Below are positions 21,076 through 29,851 of a DNA stretch of 64,000 nucleotides, one piece after another. Origin of the DNA: Herbaspirillum frisingense GSF30 (GTDB taxonomy: Bacteria; Pseudomonadota; Gammaproteobacteria; Burkholderiales; Burkholderiaceae_D); NCBI RefSeq assembly GCF_000300975.2, contig NZ_AEEC02000024.1, forward strand, positions 17,496 through 81,495, given 5' to 3'. The notes under the pieces are model-generated. The model had not been told where the DNA came from. It did not search any database and saw nothing but the letters and a program-made list of their open reading frames with translations. Within the stretch, counting starts at the first letter, position 1; every line of letters begins with the position of its first letter. Made by a program: the position numbers and the translations under genes.

Positions 21076-21876
21076 CCACTGCAGGCTGAAGCCACCGGTC
21101 AGTGCGGCCGTGGCAAAACCCACCGGCTTGGCCAGGGGCGTGGCCAGCGACATCTCGTAGTTCATCTTTGCCACGCTGCCGCGCACGCCCAGCGCCGCAC
21201 CCGTGAGCCGGCGACCGGTCAGGTACTGCGCCATCGGTCCGGCCACCGCACCGGTATCGACCCCCGCAAACAGTTCCTGTCCGCTGTCGCCCAGGGCCAG
21301 CGCCAGCTCATTGCGAAGGAACCAGCCCCGTTCGGCCTGCAGGGTCAGCTCGCCATCGAAACCACGCACGGTATAGCGGCCGCCGATGGAAAACTGGTCC
21401 TGCGGCGGCAGTGCTCCCCGGTTCCACTGCGCGCGTAGCGTGCCGCTGTAGCGCAGACGCGCCGAGGCCAGCTGGAAGGGCGCGTTCAGCGAGGCATCCA
21501 GCAACCACAGGCCGTAGCGCGAGGCGATCTGCGGCAGGTCGTAGGGCGTCACCGGTTCGCTGCCTTGCCGATCCAGCGAGCGACGATAGGCGAGGGTGGC
21601 GTCGGCAATGGCGTCGCCCATGAACTGGCGGTGGTTCAGCCCCGCCTCCCAGGCGCTGGTACGACGCTGCTGCGCACCGATCTCCAGTTCATCGATGGCG
21701 TTGTAGGCGGTGCGCAGCAGGCCCTTGACGAAGACCGTGCTCTTGCTGGCGGCATCGCGTCGGACCAGTCGCGAGAGCTTGAATTCGGTGGTCTCCGAAC
21801 GGCCGCTGTAGACGAAGTTCTCGAAGGCCCCGGCCACGGTCTGGTGATAACGGTTGAGTGCCGATGCAGACAAGTG
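21067..21876 (-). pseudogene. Truncated TpsB/CdiB outer-membrane transporter (barrel half only)
   Basis: The last ~269 residues of a two-partner-secretion exporter: NRYHQTVAGAFENFVYSGRS, GLNHRQFMGDA, QFSIGGRYTVRGFDGE (the conserved lid-lock region) and a C-terminal GFSLQWSF ending in phenylalanine, as needed for barrel assembly. The POTRA domains and signal peptide (~270 residues) are missing; to the right of about 21866-21876 the sequence switches to the CdiA fragment on the opposite strand. It cannot make a working exporter. CdiB proteins secrete the large CdiA adhesin-toxin, so this is the dead partner of the fragments that follow. Confidence 0.85.
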
Positions 21877-22906
21877 GAAGGAAGGTGGTGAATATCGCGC
21901 TGCTGCGCATGCGGCCATCGGAATGCTGAGCGGGGGTGTGGGAGGTGCATTGGGGGCGGCCGCCAGTGCAACGCTCATGCCTGGTATTGCCGAGCAGATT
22001 CAGAAGATGGGATTGCCGCCTGCGGTAAATAGCGCGGTGTCGTTGGCGGTAGCGGCGGGTGTCGGAGCTGCGGTTGGGGGTAGTGCAGGGACTGCTAGTG
22101 CATATAACGTTGATCTGAATAATCGGCAACTGCATGAAGATAGCAAGGCCAAAGAAAAGACATTGGCTAAAACGCTAGCGGATAACAGCAAAGGAAAATA
22201 CACAGTAGAACAGATCGAAGATGCGCTGAGATCAGCAAATAATAGAGTGCTTGGAGAAACTGCACTCACCGGTGCTGTTGTGCCCTATGACGCCAAGACG
22301 TTCTTCAATATTTACGATCCGTCGAGCTTGGTCCTCGGTGTGAAGTCAGATGGAACGTATGTATTAATGCAGAGTCAGCAGATATTTACCGCACCGTCTT
22401 TGGATTTGCAGATGTACATAAAAAATAGTACCGATAACGTCTATAGTTGGGGTAGCGGAGGGATGCAACTATCCTCGATTCCCTTATCTGCCTTACCTCC
22501 TATCATGAGCGGTACAGTAACTCCTGAAATGCTGGAAAGTAAGAGAAATGATGTGGCTGACGCAGCGGGTTGGATATCTACGCAATCAGGGCGTGTTGGT
22601 GCAGCCGCAACGGCCTATGCTACTTATTTGGCGTCTCAACCAAATGCAGCATCTCAGACCGGTGCAGCCATCCAATTGGGAATCGCAGGAACTGCGACCG
22701 TGGTGGGTTTTGGTGCAAGTGCATTGGAGCAGTGGTTGAGACCTAATCTGGGACAATTGACCGTGAGTAGCTTATCTGATTTTGCTGCAAAGCCAGTCAT
22801 GGATCGCTTTCCCGCCTTCAGCCCTGCAATCAATGAAGCATTGGAGGCGTGGAAGAATTCTCAAACTGCCAGTGGCTGGCAAGATAAGATTAACGAGAAA
22901 AAATAG
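21854..22906 (+). pseudogene. C-terminal fragment of a CdiA/FHA-type adhesin with its toxin end
   Basis: An open frame of 350 residues with no proper start (first codon TTG). Residues ~8-60 are the glycine/alanine hydrophobic block typical of CdiA just before the pretoxin part (EYRAAAHAAIGMLSGGVGG), followed by NVDLNNRQLHED and KGKYTVEQIEDALRSANN, characteristic of Burkholderiales adhesins. Beyond residue ~140 the sequence is unfamiliar and AT-richer and holds two moderately hydrophobic stretches (AAATAYATYLASQ and AAIQLGIAGTATVVGFGAS). I read this as the variable toxin region. Its stop is 11 bases before a small membrane protein, the usual toxin-immunity spacing. The N-terminal thousands of residues are absent. 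Confidence 0.75.
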
Positions 22907-22917
22907 CTGGAGTACGT

Positions 22918-23178
22918 ATGTTTGATTTTCTAATCAAGGATGGGAACTTTAAAGAGTGGGTAAGAATTTTCTTTCTAGTCGTCGGAATATTGTCCGTAGT
23001 GCTAGGTATTGAAATCGGAATCGGATCAACGTTGGGTTGCATCTTCTTTCTCGTAGGTTTTCTGTTTGCCGCTGTCGGTGGATACTCCGCACAAGCTCAT
23101 ATGCTGAAATTAAAGCCGTTCAATAGATTGGAAGAAAGATTGCGAAATGTCCGAAAGGAAGATGAGGGCGAAAATTAG
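22918..23178 (+). CDS. Small membrane protein, candidate CDI immunity protein
   Basis: An 86-residue protein, ATG 22918 behind GGAG. Two hydrophobic helices (about 14-32, FFLVVGILSVVLGIEIGIG, and 36-55, LGCIFFLVGFLFAAVGG) are followed by a charged tail ending EEDEGEN-like residues. It directly follows the CdiA C-terminal fragment and is AT-rich. Immunity proteins that sit in the inner membrane protect against pore-forming or depolarising toxins, so this pair may be of that class. No family is recognised; position is the main evidence. Confidence 0.6.
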   Translation: MFDFLIKDGNFKEWVRIFFLVVGILSVVLGIEIGIGSTLGCIFFLVGFLFAAVGGYSAQAHMLKLKPFNRLEERLRNVRKEDEGEN

Positions 23179-23204
23179 AAGAGGTCAGGGTTCGTATAAA
23201 GGTC

Positions 23205-23850
23205 AGGACGGTATCAGCTTCTACTGTCGGTAGCACGGATGGCAACGTCAGCATCGTGGCGGGCAATCGCTATACGCAGGTGGGTAGTGATGTGAAGGCG
23301 CCCAAGGGCGATATCGCCATTGCGGCCAAGTCGGTGGAAATCAAAGCCGCCGAGCAGGCCAGCAAGACCACCACCGAAGACAAGTGCAAACAAAGCGGCC
23401 TGACGGTGGCCGTAACCGGCCCCGCGATCTCTGCGATGCAGTCGGTAGACCAGATGGCGGACGCGGCCGGCAAGACCAAGGATGGGCGCATGAAGGCGCT
23501 GGCTGCAGCCAGTGCGCTGATGTCGATCGATAGCGCCGCGGGCGAGATACAAAAGGGACTGGCGCAAGACAGCGCCAACATCGGCATCAGCGCCACCCTG
23601 GGTAGCAGCCAGAACAGCACGCGCAGCGAACAGAACACGGTGACCCAACGTGGTTCGACGGTGAGCTCGGGCGGCAACATGAGTATCCGCGCCACGGGTG
23701 ATGGCACCAACAGCAACATCACCATTGCCGGCAGCGAGATCAATGCCAAAGGCAATCTGGCGCTGAAGGCGGATAACGACATCAACCTCATCGCTGCACA
23801 AAACATCGACACCCAGAACAGCACGCGTTCATCGTCGTCGTGGGGAGTTC
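23205..23850 (+). pseudogene. FHA-repeat fragment of cdiA between immunity genes
   Basis: About 215 residues of filamentous-haemagglutinin repeat: DGNVSIVAGNRYTQVGSDV, KGDIAIAAKSVEIKAAE and NLALKADNDINLIAAQNID, with GC content back at the local average. It begins abruptly after the small membrane protein gene and stops being recognisable near SSSSWGVLLGV, where AT-rich sequence takes over although the frame stays open to 24410. It is a displaced internal piece of the adhesin, not a gene with its own start; a GTG at 23256 is fortuitous. Such pieces mark borders of orphan toxin modules. Confidence 0.78.
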
Positions 23851-24032
23851 TCCTTGGCGTTAGCGTAAAGAACTCACTTATCCGGTGGCTACAAAATTCG
23901 TCTCAGGTCAGTTGTCCATATTTAGCCATGCCCGCGGCCACCCTTAAAAAGGGGATAGAGCCCGTGCCTGTACTAGATTTAAGTTTACGACACTCAGCCC
24001 GTAAAGCAGGGCTGGTTAAAGAAGATCGGTTC

Positions 24033-24410
24033 ATGACAAATCAATACATCTCCGTTCCAAAATTCGTGGCAGATGATTTCGAAAAGCCACTTAGTCATTT
24101 TGCTCAAGAAAATAACGCTGTACAACGCAGTGTCGATAGGGTTTATCGCTTGATCGGGACAGCCCTGGACGGATTAAAGTGCGCAGATTGGGAGGTGGCG
24201 CAAGGTCTCTACCGATCACAGAATGTCATAGAACCATTTTGTTTTTGTTTGTTCGATGATAAGTTTTATATTTGGGTTGAGGAGCGAAATGATAAGGCTC
24301 CAATTGCGATCTTCAAAAGCCGATATTTGGCGGCCGACTATTTTGTTTGGTTGGTTTCTAAGGGAGAGCGAGAAATTGACTGGGACCTTTTTATCGAGAC
24401 CGAACCGTAG
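24033..24410 (+). CDS. Candidate orphan immunity protein
   Basis: A 125-residue, acidic, soluble protein from ATG 24033 (MTNQYISVPKFVADDFEKPL), in the same frame as the preceding FHA piece but with very different, AT-rich codon use. It is aromatic-rich near the end (FCFCLFDDKFYIWVEERND, YFVWLVSKGEREIDWDLF), as in many small immunity proteins. The ribosome-binding site is weak (AAAGAAGA). The ~180 bases between the FHA piece and this gene probably hold the degraded end of its toxin. I do not recognise the family; the role is inferred from position. Confidence 0.5.
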   Translation: MTNQYISVPKFVADDFEKPLSHFAQENNAVQRSVDRVYRLIGTALDGLKCADWEVAQGLYRSQNVIEPFCFCLFDDKFYIWVEERNDKAPIAIFKSRYLAADYFVWLVSKGEREIDWDLFIETEP

Positions 24411-24468
24411 TTCTTGGGGAAGGGGTTGAGTGCGGGTCTGATCTATAGAGCCAGGCCGATTCACATAA

Positions 24469-24615
24469 TCCTGGCTGGTAACCTTCTCTGTGCCGCCTGC
24501 ATGCCCGCACAAATTGGCTTCTCGACAGCAGGGGCCTAACAAATTGGCGCCGATGCCGAGGTCGATTAATAACGGCCAACCGCTAAAGCTCAAATTCCCA
24601 AATGGCGAAAGATAA
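24469..24615 (+). pseudogene. Remnant of a toxin C-terminus
   Basis: A 48-codon open stretch bounded by a stop at 24466 and ending PLKLKFPNGER-stop at 24613-24615, one base before the ATG at 24617. That spacing is what a toxin gene has before its immunity gene. It has no start codon and no upstream domain, and the left half does not look like a known family. It is either a toxin tail or chance; the tight coupling favours the first. Confidence 0.35.
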
Positions 24616-24616
24616 T

Positions 24617-25168
24617 ATGAAATTGCCTGTTTATATTGCAGAGCAAATGCAGGAGCGGCTGGCTTCATTGACAGTGGACTGCGATTACGCAAGAACATTT
24701 TATCAACGTATGCCTCGCGAAATTGATGTTGAGGCACGGTGGAAGTTATCACTGGAAGTTCTTTACCGTCTGTTCTTTTGCTCGCTGATTGTTCCCGGGC
24801 ACTATCGACGTAAAATCAACATCTTACGTTCAGAAAATGTATCGAGAAAATTACTCCAAGACTGCAAGGGCTATCTTCTTTTGTTAGCGGAGACTGACCC
24901 AGAATCTGTTCATATTGAAGACTACGTGGTTTGGCAGGAATGGGATTTATGTATTGGTGAGATGGGTAAAGAGCTTCTTCGGAAGCATCAGATTTTCGAT
25001 TCGAATTCGGCCTTAAGTAATGATTTCATAGCGGATATCGAGAAACTATTTAGCGAAAAAGGTGTTGGTTGGGATGATGCGCCGCTGTTGAAAAATAAAG
25101 GAATAGATAGCCGAAGAATGGTTGGCCTGAGTCTAGCCCGCTATAGAAAATGTAATGCCCATGGGTAG
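24617..25168 (+). CDS. Candidate orphan immunity protein
   Basis: A 183-residue soluble protein from ATG 24617 (GAAAGA upstream); an ATG at 24602 would add five residues. AT-rich and unlike the flanking chromosome. It is largely helical by eye with conserved-looking WKLSLEVLYRLFFCS, VVWQEWDLCIGEMGKEL and KGVGWDDAPLLKNKGID stretches. It begins one base after a short toxin-like reading frame and ends exactly at another FHA-repeat remnant. The family is not recognised; immunity function is inferred from the module layout. Confidence 0.5.
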   Translation: MKLPVYIAEQMQERLASLTVDCDYARTFYQRMPREIDVEARWKLSLEVLYRLFFCSLIVPGHYRRKINILRSENVSRKLLQDCKGYLLLLAETDPESVHIEDYVVWQEWDLCIGEMGKELLRKHQIFDSNSALSNDFIADIEKLFSEKGVGWDDAPLLKNKGIDSRRMVGLSLARYRKCNAHG

Positions 25169-25205
25169 GGCGGCAAAGACATCAACGTCGCCGGTAGTAA
25201 TGTCA
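25169..25205 (+). pseudogene. Short FHA-repeat remnant
   Basis: Right after the previous stop the sequence reads GGKDINVAGSNV, a standard filamentous-haemagglutinin repeat unit, then degenerates into AT-rich sequence leading to the next gene. It is the same border pattern as at 23205. Confidence 0.6.
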
Positions 25206-25244
25206 TCCCAGTAATAGAAGACTGTATAAGAAAGGGGGCAATCA

Positions 25245-25651
25245 ATGATGAAGTCTTGTGATGATGCATATCATTATCTCGCACAGGAAGTTCTATCATT
25301 TGTTAACGAACGGAAGTGGGATTCTGCTGGAGCAAAATACGAAATACTGAATCAGAGTATTGGCGCTAGCTGGTGGCTTGAGTTTAACGGTTTAAGAGAT
25401 GAAACAGGTTCGTTTCCTTCTCGAGAGACGAGTGCACTTGCCACAGACGCTGTTCGTTTTCTGAGCAGAGATATCGTTAGTAATGACGGGGCCGTATATG
25501 GGGGCTGGATTTTGCCCTCTACCCAGATGGGAAATTCAATATCGTTTACGAATACAAAAAGCCAGACGGTTACGAGGATAGTGACGCGACTATTAGTGTT
25601 GAGGAAATCAATAGGTCACTGAATCAGATTCTCTCTCAACGAAATAAGTAA
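25245..25651 (+). pseudogene. YezG/DUF600-like immunity gene broken in a G run
   Basis: The ATG at 25245 (AAGGGGG upstream) opens a frame of 125 codons to 25622 whose last third is nonsense. If one G is added to the GGGGG at 25499-25503, the frame continues through LDFALYPDGKFNIVYEYKKP to a stop at 25649-25651, giving about 135 residues. The restored end has the family pattern of YezG-like immunity proteins (aromatic-rich, FxLxPDGKFNIxYEY). Thus a one-base deletion in a homopolymer separates the halves, unless it is a sequencing error or a switching tract. Confidence 0.7.
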
Positions 25652-25797
25652 GCTCATTTAACTGCGGCCCTGGCGCCGCATACGCCGCTCCTTTATTGCA
25701 GAGAAGTTCTGTAACGACCCACTAAAATCCAGCTCACCCCAAACGGTAAAAACTCTACTCGATCGCACCAACACTCCCAAAGTCTCGTCCCCGCCCC

Positions 25798-26679
25798 TCA
25801 AAGGTCCTCTCTCCGTCTCTCCCCCCGCAACGCCATCCCCAACCCCGCCACGATCGCCACTGCCCCCACCATCATCGACACCGGCAACGGCTCCTGCAGC
25901 ACCCAGGCCGAGGCCGCGACGCCGAAGAGTGGCGACAGCGCATTGAGCATCAGCGCCCGTACCCCCAGCCGCGCCACCACCCAGTTGAACAAGGCCACGC
26001 TGAGGATGCTCACCAGCAGGCCGTGATAGGCGCTCTGCAGCGCCAGGGCGGGCAGGGGCTTGCTGAAGGTGGTTTCGCCCAGCCAGGGCAAGGCCACCAG
26101 CGTGCAGACCAGCGACAGTACCTGCGTCAGCGCCACCGCATCCAGCGGGGCGACCTGCCAGTTGCGGTTCAGGACCAGGTACCAGGCCCACATCAGGGCC
26201 GATAGGACGAACATCAGGTCGCCGCGCCAGGCGCCTGCCGGGGCCAGGCCGCTGGCCAGGATGCCATTGAGGCCGACCAGCACCAGTCCGGCCAGGAGCA
26301 GGAGCACGCCCCACGGCGAGATGCGCTCGTGCTGCCGGAAGACGAAGCGGCTGATCGCCATGCCGAACAGCGGGGTGAGCGCCGGATGGATCAGCGCGCC
26401 ATGCGAGGCGGGGGCGTAGTTCACGCCGCCGACCAGCACCAGGCTGAACAAGGGGCCGGAGAGCAGGAATAGCACCAATCCGCGCCGCCAGCCCACGCCA
26501 CAGGCGCCGATGAGCCCGCGGCGCCAGGCATAGGGCAGCATCAGCAGGCCGCTGGTGAGGTAGCGCACCAGGGTGGCGTCATAGGGTGTCAGCCCTTGCT
26601 GGTAGCCGTAGCGCGAGATCACGGGTTGGATGCCCCAGATCAGCGCGACCAGGATGCCGGAAAGAATGGGTGGGTTCAT
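25798..26679 (-). CDS. EamA/DMT-family permease (RhaT/YdcZ-like exporter)
   Basis: A 293-residue inner-membrane protein with ten hydrophobic helices in two EamA repeats: the first opening ALIWGIQPVISRYGYQQG, the second LSALMWAWYLVLNRNW. ATG 26679; the tail RGERRREDL is basic and cytoplasmic. Family members export amino acids or small metabolites. The AraC-type gene at 26797 is divergent and probably controls it. The ~145 bases downstream separate it from the CDI remnants and hold no gene. Confidence 0.88.
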   Translation of the reverse strand: MNPPILSGILVALIWGIQPVISRYGYQQGLTPYDATLVRYLTSGLLMLPYAWRRGLIGACGVGWRRGLVLFLLSGPLFSLVLVGGVNYAPASHGALIHPALTPLFGMAISRFVFRQHERISPWGVLLLLAGLVLVGLNGILASGLAPAGAWRGDLMFVLSALMWAWYLVLNRNWQVAPLDAVALTQVLSLVCTLVALPWLGETTFSKPLPALALQSAYHGLLVSILSVALFNWVVARLGVRALMLNALSPLFGVAASAWVLQEPLPVSMMVGAVAIVAGLGMALRGERRREDL

Positions 26680-26796
26680 GTCGAAAGCCGGTTGGTGAAA
26701 GCCCTGCAGAAGTGAGCACAGTAGAGCAAAGGGGCTTTGACTGACTTTCGATCATTGGTCAATAATGTTTGAATCTGCGCCATCACCGGTTGACAC

Positions 26797-27609
26797 ATGC
26801 CCAAGCCCACGCCAGCTCCGCCGACCCTGCCCATCGATCGCGTGGGGGACATTGCGCGACCGGTGGTGGTGGCGGGTGCCGACTATCCCAGCGGTTCGCT
26901 GCAGCCCCTGCACAGTCATCGGCGGGCGCAATTATTGTTCGGGCTGGCGGGCATGATGCAGGTGGTCACGCAGGATGGGGCCTGGGTGGTGCCGCCGCAG
27001 CACGCGGTGTGGATTCCGTCCGGGCGTGAGCACCTGAGCCGCATGCTGCTGCCGGTGACGACCTGCAGTGCCTTCGTGGAGCCCGAGCACGCACCACGCC
27101 AGGCGCAGACCTGCCAGGTGCTGGAGGTGCCGCCCTTGCTGCGTGAATTGCTGATCGAGGCGACCCGCATCGATCCGCTCTACGCGCCCAATAGCCGGGA
27201 AGAAGACCTGATGCGCCTGCTGCTGGCGGAAATCGGTCGTGCCCGCGAGATTCCGGTCCACGTGCCGTTGCCGCAGGAGGAAAAGCTGGGCGCGCTGTGC
27301 CGCAGCTTCATGATGGCGCCATCGATCCGCTCGCGTCCGGGGGAGTGGGCGGAGCAACTGCATACGAGCGAACGCAGCTTCAATCGCCGTTTCCTGGCGC
27401 AGACGGGGATGGGTTTCCAGCAGTGGCGCTTGCGGGCCTGTATCGTCAATGCGATCTCGCGGCTGGCGCTGGGGCATTCGGTGACGGTGATCGCCTATGA
27501 CCTGGGCTATGAACGGCCGGCGGCGTTTTCCACGATGTTCAGGAAGATGACCGGGCATGTGCCGTCGGCCCATCCGGCGGCGCTGGGGGCGGTGCGTCGC
27601 AGCCGCTGA
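26797..27609 (+). CDS. AraC-family transcriptional regulator with cupin domain
   Basis: A 270-residue regulator. Residues ~15-100 are an AraC-type cupin sensor (SLQPLHSHRRAQLLFGL, PPQHAVWIPSGREHLSR); residues ~170-265 are the double helix-turn-helix (EWAEQLHTSERSFNRRF, then VTVIAYDLGYERPAAFSTMF). This layout resembles the YdeO/NimR-like group that often regulates a divergent exporter. The DMT permease gene starts 117 bases away on the other strand. The inducer is not known. Confidence 0.88.
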   Translation: MPKPTPAPPTLPIDRVGDIARPVVVAGADYPSGSLQPLHSHRRAQLLFGLAGMMQVVTQDGAWVVPPQHAVWIPSGREHLSRMLLPVTTCSAFVEPEHAPRQAQTCQVLEVPPLLRELLIEATRIDPLYAPNSREEDLMRLLLAEIGRAREIPVHVPLPQEEKLGALCRSFMMAPSIRSRPGEWAEQLHTSERSFNRRFLAQTGMGFQQWRLRACIVNAISRLALGHSVTVIAYDLGYERPAAFSTMFRKMTGHVPSAHPAALGAVRRSR

Positions 27610-27620
27610 GCGGCGGCCAT

Positions 27621-27649
27621 AAAAAAGGCCGGGGCATTTCGCTCCGGCC
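27621..27649 (-). terminator. Terminator of dadA
   Basis: Read on the minus strand, GGCCGG (complement of 27644-27649) and CCGGCC (complement of 27627-27632) form a stem with an 11-base loop, followed by TTTTTT (27621-27626). It lies 76 bases after the dadA stop and shortly before the end of the convergent AraC gene. Confidence 0.75.
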
Positions 27650-27724
27650 AACCATTCTGCGAGGGATGCAGAAGAGACTATCGGGGTGAAGGACGCAGGG
27701 CGTGGGCCCTGTCGTCAGCCCGGA

Positions 27725-29026
27725 TCAGGCACCTGCCAGGCGCGGGGCCTGCGCCCGGCCGCCCGATTGCATGTAGCGCTCGACCGAGAGGTCTTCATGG
27801 GCGATGGCGGGACGGCGGCCGGAGATCAGGTCGGCCAGCAGTTGTCCCGAGCCGCAGGACATGGTCCAGCCCAGGGTACCGTGGCCGGTGTTGATGAACA
27901 GGTTCGAGACCGGGGTGGCGCCGACCACCGGCGTGCCGTCCGGGGTCATCGGGCGCAGGCCGGTCCAGAAGCTGGCCTGGCGGGTGTCGCCGGCGCCGGG
28001 GAAGAGGTCGTTGACCACCAGTTCCAGCGTGGCGCGGCGCTTGGCCTTGAGGGTGGTGTCATAGCCGACGATCTCGGCCATGCCGCCCACGCGGATGCGG
28101 TCGTCGAAGCGGGTGACGGCGATCTTGTAGGTTTCGTCCAGGATGGTCGAGACCGGGGCGGCGCTGGCGTCGGTGATGGGCACGGTGATCGAGTAACCCT
28201 TGAGCGGATAGACCGGAATGGCGGGCAGGCCCGGTACATCGGCGAGCAACTGCGGGGAGTAGGAGCCCAGCGCGACCACGTAGCTGTCGGCCTGCACCAG
28301 TTCCTTGCCGCAGACGACGCCGGCGATCTTGCCGCCGGCCATGGCCAGCGCATCAATGGAGACGTCGTAGCGGAATTTCACGCCCAGCTGTTCGGCCATC
28401 TTGGCCAGGCGGGTGGTGAAGAGCTGGCAATCGCCGGTTTCGTCATTGGGCAGGCGCAGGCCGCCGGTGAGCTTGCCGCGCACCTTGTCCAGCGCCGGTT
28501 CGGCGCCGCCCAGCTGGTCCGGACGCAGCAGTTCGAAGGGAACACCGGCTTCCTTGAGCACGGCGATGTCCTTGGCGGCGCCATCCAGTTGTTCCTGGGT
28601 GCGGAACAGTTGCAGCGTGCCTTGCTCGCGGCCTTCGTAGGGGATGCCGACATCGGCGCGCAGCGCGCGCAGGCAGTCGCGGCTGTATTCGGCCAGGCGC
28701 ACCATGCGTTCCTTGTTGACGGCATAGCTCTCGGCATTGCAGTTGCGCAGCATCTGCCACATCCAGCGCAGCTGGTTGAGCGTACCGTCCGGGCGGATGG
28801 CCAGCGGGGCGTGTTCCTGGAACATCCACTTGATGGCCTTCAACGGAATACCGGGTGCAGCCCAGGGCGAGGCGTAGCCGGGGGAGATCTGGCCGGCATT
28901 GCCGAACGAGGTTTCCAGCGCGGCGCCGGGCTGGCGGTCCAGTACGGTCACGTCATGGCCGGCCCTGGCCAGATACCAGGCGCTGGTGACCCCGATGACA
29001 CCGCTTCCAAGAATGACGACGCGCAT
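27725..29026 (-). CDS. dadA: D-amino-acid dehydrogenase small subunit DadA
   Basis: A 433-residue FAD enzyme (DAO fold) that oxidises D-amino acids, mainly D-alanine, to oxo acids at the membrane. The dinucleotide motif [21 protein letters not shown] is at the N-terminus, with the DadA-type [20 protein letters not shown] after it and [21 protein letters not shown] near the C-terminus. Length and motifs match DadA. A Lrp-type regulator is divergent at 29179, as in E. coli and Pseudomonas dad loci, but no alanine racemase gene follows here; a terminator does. Confidence 0.95.
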   Translation of the reverse strand: MRVVILGSGVIGVTSAWYLARAGHDVTVLDRQPGAALETSFGNAGQISPGYASPWAAPGIPLKAIKWMFQEHAPLAIRPDGTLNQLRWMWQMLRNCNAESYAVNKERMVRLAEYSRDCLRALRADVGIPYEGREQGTLQLFRTQEQLDGAAKDIAVLKEAGVPFELLRPDQLGGAEPALDKVRGKLTGGLRLPNDETGDCQLFTTRLAKMAEQLGVKFRYDVSIDALAMAGGKIAGVVCGKELVQADSYVVALGSYSPQLLADVPGLPAIPVYPLKGYSITVPITDASAAPVSTILDETYKIAVTRFDDRIRVGGMAEIVGYDTTLKAKRRATLELVVNDLFPGAGDTRQASFWTGLRPMTPDGTPVVGATPVSNLFINTGHGTLGWTMSCGSGQLLADLISGRRPAIAHEDLSVERYMQSGGRAQAPRLAGA

Positions 29027-29098
29027 GTTGATTCCCCGTTTTCAATGATGCCGCTGCAAAAGGCTGCTGGATTAGAAGATTCAGCTATGATATGGGCG

Positions 29099-29127
29099 AA
29101 TAAATAGTGTTTGTTCGCGTATTTATT
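29099..29127. promoter_or_regulatory. Inverted repeat in the dadA/Lrp divergent region
   Basis: AATAAATA (29099-29106) and TATTTATT (29120-29127) form a perfect inverted repeat in an AT-rich 152-base gap. Its AT character and position suit an Lrp-type site, controlling dadA and the regulator itself. This is inference. Confidence 0.4.
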
Positions 29128-29178
29128 GACGATTTCAGGAAGAAATAATTTAAATCGCGCTGAAACAGGAAAAATCCC

Positions 29179-29667
29179 ATGAGAACCCAGCAGCAGTCCG
29201 TCCGTACCCTCGACAAGCTTGATCACCGCATCCTGGCGGTGCTGCAGAAGGATGGGCGCATTTCCATGAAGGAGCTGGGGGAGCAGGTCGGGCTGTCGGT
29301 CACGCCCTGCATCGAACGGGTCAGGCGCATGGAGCGCGATGGGGTCATCACCGGCTATTACGCGCGCGTCAATCCGGAGTCGCTGGGGGCGACCCTGCTG
29401 GTGTTCGTGGAGATCACGCTGAACCACAAGTCGGGCAACATGTTCGAGCAGTTCCGGCGCGAGGTGCTGCGCATTCCGGAGGTGCAGGAATGTCACCTGG
29501 TCTCGGGCGATTTCGACTACCTGATCAAGGCCCGCATCCGGGGCATGGCCGAATACCGCAAGCTGCTGGGCGATATCCTGCTGCAGCTGCCGGGGGCGGC
29601 GCAGTCCAAGAGCTACGTGGTGATGGAGGAAATCAAGGAAACCCTGGCCTTGCCGCTGGACGACTGA
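29179..29667 (+). CDS. Lrp-family regulator (probable dad regulator)
   Basis: A 162-residue Lrp homologue. Residues 12-55 hold the helix-turn-helix (HRILAVLQKDGRISMKELG, GLSVTPCIERVRRMERDGVI, nearly the standard Lrp motif) and 70-150 the RAM domain (VQECHLVSGDFDYLIKARIRG). It is divergent from dadA, so it is the likely alanine-responsive regulator (DadR/BkdR type). It could equally be a global Lrp of this organism, since Lrp itself is this length and shares the motif. Confidence 0.88.
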   Translation: MRTQQQSVRTLDKLDHRILAVLQKDGRISMKELGEQVGLSVTPCIERVRRMERDGVITGYYARVNPESLGATLLVFVEITLNHKSGNMFEQFRREVLRIPEVQECHLVSGDFDYLIKARIRGMAEYRKLLGDILLQLPGAAQSKSYVVMEEIKETLALPLDD

Positions 29668-29851
29668 GATGATCGGGCGCATGGCGTCGCCAGATAAAGG
29701 GTCGGGGGCGGGGCTGGGGCGCGAGGGATGGTTGAGCAGCTTGCTTGACCTGCACTGTACTTGAATCCGGCGTGCGTTCCTGTGCATTCCTGTTTGGTTT
29801 GGTGTGACCTAGACTTCACCTACACTGGACTCCACTCCGACCCGAGACATC

